Source: a virus. From it: 23,040 bases of DNA. The notes beneath the pieces are model-generated. The model ran no database searches, was not told the DNA's origin, and saw nothing but the letters and a program-made list of their open reading frames with translations. Positions 21,390 to 23,040 of the stretch are shown piece by piece (the stretch's first letter is position 1; the number at the start of each line of letters is the position of its first letter). Both the position numbers and the translations under genes were made by a program. The stretch covers positions 1 through 23,040 of the IMG/VR virus record IMGVR_UViG_3300022542_000568; one strand, 5' to 3'.

Positions 21390-21448
21390 TAGATTAATGA
21401 GAGAACATACCCAAGGACGAACTTAAAGTATGTGCTCACATTAATCTA
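21390..21448 (-). promoter_or_regulatory. Long hairpin with loop complementary to ribosome-binding sites
   Basis: The two 21-base arms (21390-21410 and 21428-21448) pair at 19 positions: 10 bp, a mismatch, 3 bp, a mismatch, then 6 bp. The 17-base loop in the late (minus) mRNA contains GTTCGTCCTT (21422-21413). This is exactly complementary to AAGGACGAAC at 21383-21374, the ribosome-binding region of the chaperone gene 18 bases before its ATG end. The order arm-loop-arm-RBS means the loop-RBS pairing would compete with, or make a pseudoknot on, the hairpin. The same loop region is complementary over 17 nt to 3372-3388, the start region of the early exonuclease. A translational control element is inferred. 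Confidence 0.6.
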
Positions 21449-21456
21449 CGATATAG

Positions 21457-21480
21457 GTATAGAGAAATTAATCTCTATAC
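21457..21480 (-). terminator. Hairpin at the end of the tube gene
   Basis: GTATAGAGA (21457-21465), loop AATTAA, TCTCTATAC (21472-21480): a perfect 9-bp stem that includes the tube gene's TAG stop (21477-21475). No U-tract follows on the minus strand, so it is more likely an mRNA 3'-end protector or partial attenuator. That would help make more tube than chaperone. Confidence 0.45.
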
Positions 21481-21894
21481 AATAACCATAGTACCAAAAT
21501 CTGTTCTGAATGTAAATTCAACAGCATTAGCATTTTGTCCACGAACAATATCTGGAGATTTAGAAATCCAAGCATTGTTTCCAACAAATGTTTCTCCAGT
21601 CTCTTTATTGATAACTGTTAATGGCAATACATTAGCACCAGTTTCACGATCTAAATTGTAAAGAGTCATTAGATCTTTATAACTTTGTGAAGTTTGTAAA
21701 AGCTTAACAGTACATGTTGCACGATTATCATTTGTTTGAGTACGTGTAACATCACCTTTAGCACCAGCAACATCAGTGAATTGATCAGTATCAAAAGTGA
21801 TATTGACAACATCGTCACCTTCAGCAAATCCTTGAATTTCAAGAATTCCGAAGATAACATTTACGTTAGTAAAAGAATAATTTCCAAATGCCAT
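21475..21894 (-). CDS. Tail tube protein, DUF3277-like
   Basis: A 139-residue major tail tube protein. The DUF3277 pattern is visible: YSFTNVNVIFGILEIQGFAE at the N-terminus, DTDQFTDVAGAKGDVTRTQT with DNRATCTVKLLQTSQSYKDL following, NAWISKSPDIV, and a final strand VEFTFRTDFGTMVIV. Hexamers stack to form the inner tube. It sits between sheath and chaperone as in Mu-like and Pam3-like tails, with AAGGAGC upstream of the ATG. Its stop lies within a stable hairpin. Confidence 0.88.
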   Translation of the reverse strand: MAFGNYSFTNVNVIFGILEIQGFAEGDDVVNITFDTDQFTDVAGAKGDVTRTQTNDNRATCTVKLLQTSQSYKDLMTLYNLDRETGANVLPLTVINKETGETFVGNNAWISKSPDIVRGQNANAVEFTFRTDFGTMVIV

Positions 21895-21904
21895 TTATAG
21901 CTCC

Positions 21905-23040
21905 TTATATTGATACGATACCACGGACGATAATAGTATTAATACCGCCTGTAAGTTCTGCAGTGAATGTTCCACCAGGTAATTTACGATCATCTCTATC
22001 AGTTTGATCTACATCAGCTCTTTTAGGAAAGAATGTAACAACTGTTTGATCTACAAGAATACCTTGATTTACACCATATGTTTGTAGAAGTGTTTTTAGA
22101 CGTGTATCTACAATTGTAATACCACCATCTGTAAATGGAATAATATCTTTTTCAAGTAAAAGACTCATTAAACCTTCTTCAACACGTGCTTGAAGAAAAT
22201 CAATATTGATGATGATGTCGATATATTCACCTTCTTTATCAATATTCTTACCACCAGTCATAGTGCCAAAATAAATAAAATCAGCACCAAGTGTTGTAGT
22301 ATAAACATTAACATTAACATCTTCAGCAGCATCAATTTGAGTCTGTGTAAGATTTGATGTTTCAATTTCTTGAGTTGCGCCTTGTGCAATACCGGCTAAA
22401 GTTTTATAAGCCCAGTTAGTTGATCCAACATCTTTAGGAAGTTGTTGACCCATCCAAGACCAATCAGGATAAACTAAATCATTATCATGATAAGTTAATG
22501 AAGTACGTTTATAGTTTTTAGCTTTAAGTATTGCAGCTAAAGAGGCTGATGAACCAAGAACTAAAGTATTTGCATCATTTGTAACAGCAATCATAATATT
22601 GCGATTAGACTCAATTTGATCAGCAAGATCTTCAGTGAATTGAATATCTCTTAAAGCTTTAATAAGACCTAAAGCATACCAAGAGTTATTAGCATTTTTA
22701 ATTGCAAGTAACATCTCAGCAGCTGTTTCAGCAATTTGACCTTGAGATAATAATGATCCACCTGGATTAGAAGGAGATTTAATAACATCACCATCTAAGA
22801 AACCTGTACCGCTAATATCTGTACCAGCTGGAATTGCAACAGTTTGAAGTAGTGTAATAGTTGAAGTAATGCCAGTTGTATCACTTGTAAATACAAAGCG
22901 ATTAATAACATAAGCAACACTTACACCAGCTGTTCCAAGTGAAATAACGCTTGCTACATCATCAAGACTTGTTACACCTGAAAAATTCAAACCAGTTACA
23001 TCAACAAGTCCACCATCAATAGTTACACCAAATTCACCAT
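21905..23040 (-). CDS. Tail sheath protein, DUF3383-like (N-terminus outside window)
   Basis: At least 378 codons of a contractile sheath protein. The C-terminal two thirds match DUF3383 sheaths: RTSLTYHDNDLVYPDWSWMG, then GSTNWAYKTLAGIAQG, VNVNVYTTTLGADFIYFGTM, EYIDIIINIDFLQARVEEGL, FTDGGITIVDTRL and DRDDRKLPGGTFTAELTGGI. The frame stays open to the window edge (GEFGVTIDGGLVDVTG precedes NFSGVTSLDDVA), so the TTG at 22990 is internal, not a start. By family, the sheath contracts to drive the tube and spike into the cell. It is the first tail gene visible in the leftward late operon. Confidence 0.9.
   Translation of the reverse strand, partial: GEFGVTIDGGLVDVTGLNFSGVTSLDDVASVISLGTAGVSVAYVINRFVFTSDTTGITSTITLLQTVAIPAGTDISGTGFLDGDVIKSPSNPGGSLLSQGQIAETAAEMLLAIKNANNSWYALGLIKALRDIQFTEDLADQIESNRNIMIAVTNDANTLVLGSSASLAAILKAKNYKRTSLTYHDNDLVYPDWSWMGQQLPKDVGSTNWAYKTLAGIAQGATQEIETSNLTQTQIDAAEDVNVNVYTTTLGADFIYFGTMTGGKNIDKEGEYIDIIINIDFLQARVEEGLMSLLLEKDIIPFTDGGITIVDTRLKTLLQTYGVNQGILVDQTVVTFFPKRADVDQTDRDDRKLPGGTFTAELTGGINTIIVRGIVSI

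Noticed and set aside
22988-22990. TTG at 22990 as the start of the sheath gene
   Set aside because: The frame is open to the window edge and the upstream residues fit the sheath protein, so the gene continues beyond the window.
1-23040. tRNA genes, CRISPR arrays, insertion sequences, integrase or attachment sites
   Set aside because: I looked for cloverleaf-like segments, regularly spaced repeats and transposase or recombinase motifs and found none.

Overview
The window is part of the genome of a tailed, contractile-tail (myovirus-type) bacteriophage. It is AT-rich throughout and tightly packed, and most neighbouring genes overlap by 4-8 bases. I see no integrase, repressor, tRNA, rRNA, IS element or CRISPR array. 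The host cannot be named from the sequence. The AT-rich coding, and promoters made of a good TATAAT box with A/T tracts but no TTGACA box, would suit a low-GC Gram-negative host such as a Campylobacterota member; this is a weak inference.

Layout. (1) Positions 1-1509, minus strand: a Dda-like SF1 helicase, then a 44-residue protein and the start of another small gene that runs off the window. (2) A divergent control region at 1510-1710 carries two opposed copies of a phage promoter motif. (3) Positions 1711-12630, plus strand: replication and nucleotide metabolism in three transcription units. Each starts at a copy of the same motif (1620, 6104, 9665). The first unit has an acidic/basic hypothetical protein, a gp2.5-like ssDNA-binding protein, a MazG-like NTP pyrophosphohydrolase, a DEDDh exonuclease, a small Cys-rich protein and a family B DNA polymerase. 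The second has small proteins, a 5'-3' exonuclease, an SF2 helicase, a winged-helix protein and a VRR-NUC nuclease. The third has a DUF6378-like protein, a thymidylate synthase/dCMP hydroxymethylase-family enzyme, a dCMP deaminase with an extra zinc-finger-like insert, a methyltransferase and a dUTPase-like all-alpha pyrophosphatase. (4) A terminator hairpin at 12624-12647 ends this arm. (5) Positions 23040 down to 12656, minus strand: a tail and baseplate operon resembling Mu and Pam3. Its order is sheath (partial), tube, tail assembly chaperone with a -1 frameshift product, tape measure, Dit-like protein, Pam3 gp18-like plug, hub, spike, gp25-like wedge, baseplate J, DUF2612-like protein and a beta-helix tail fibre/spike.

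Most notable points. The gap between tube and chaperone genes (21373-21480) encodes a long hairpin. Its loop in the late mRNA is complementary to the ribosome-binding site of the next gene (10 nt) and, over 17 nt, to the ribosome-binding site of the early exonuclease gene at 3388. This could be a translational switch or antisense element. The chaperone gene contains the lambda-type slippery heptamer GGGAAAG, which explains an otherwise empty 160-base stretch. The thymidylate-synthase-like enzyme has Asp where thymidylate synthases have the dUMP-selecting Asn, which hints at dCMP hydroxymethylation and modified DNA.
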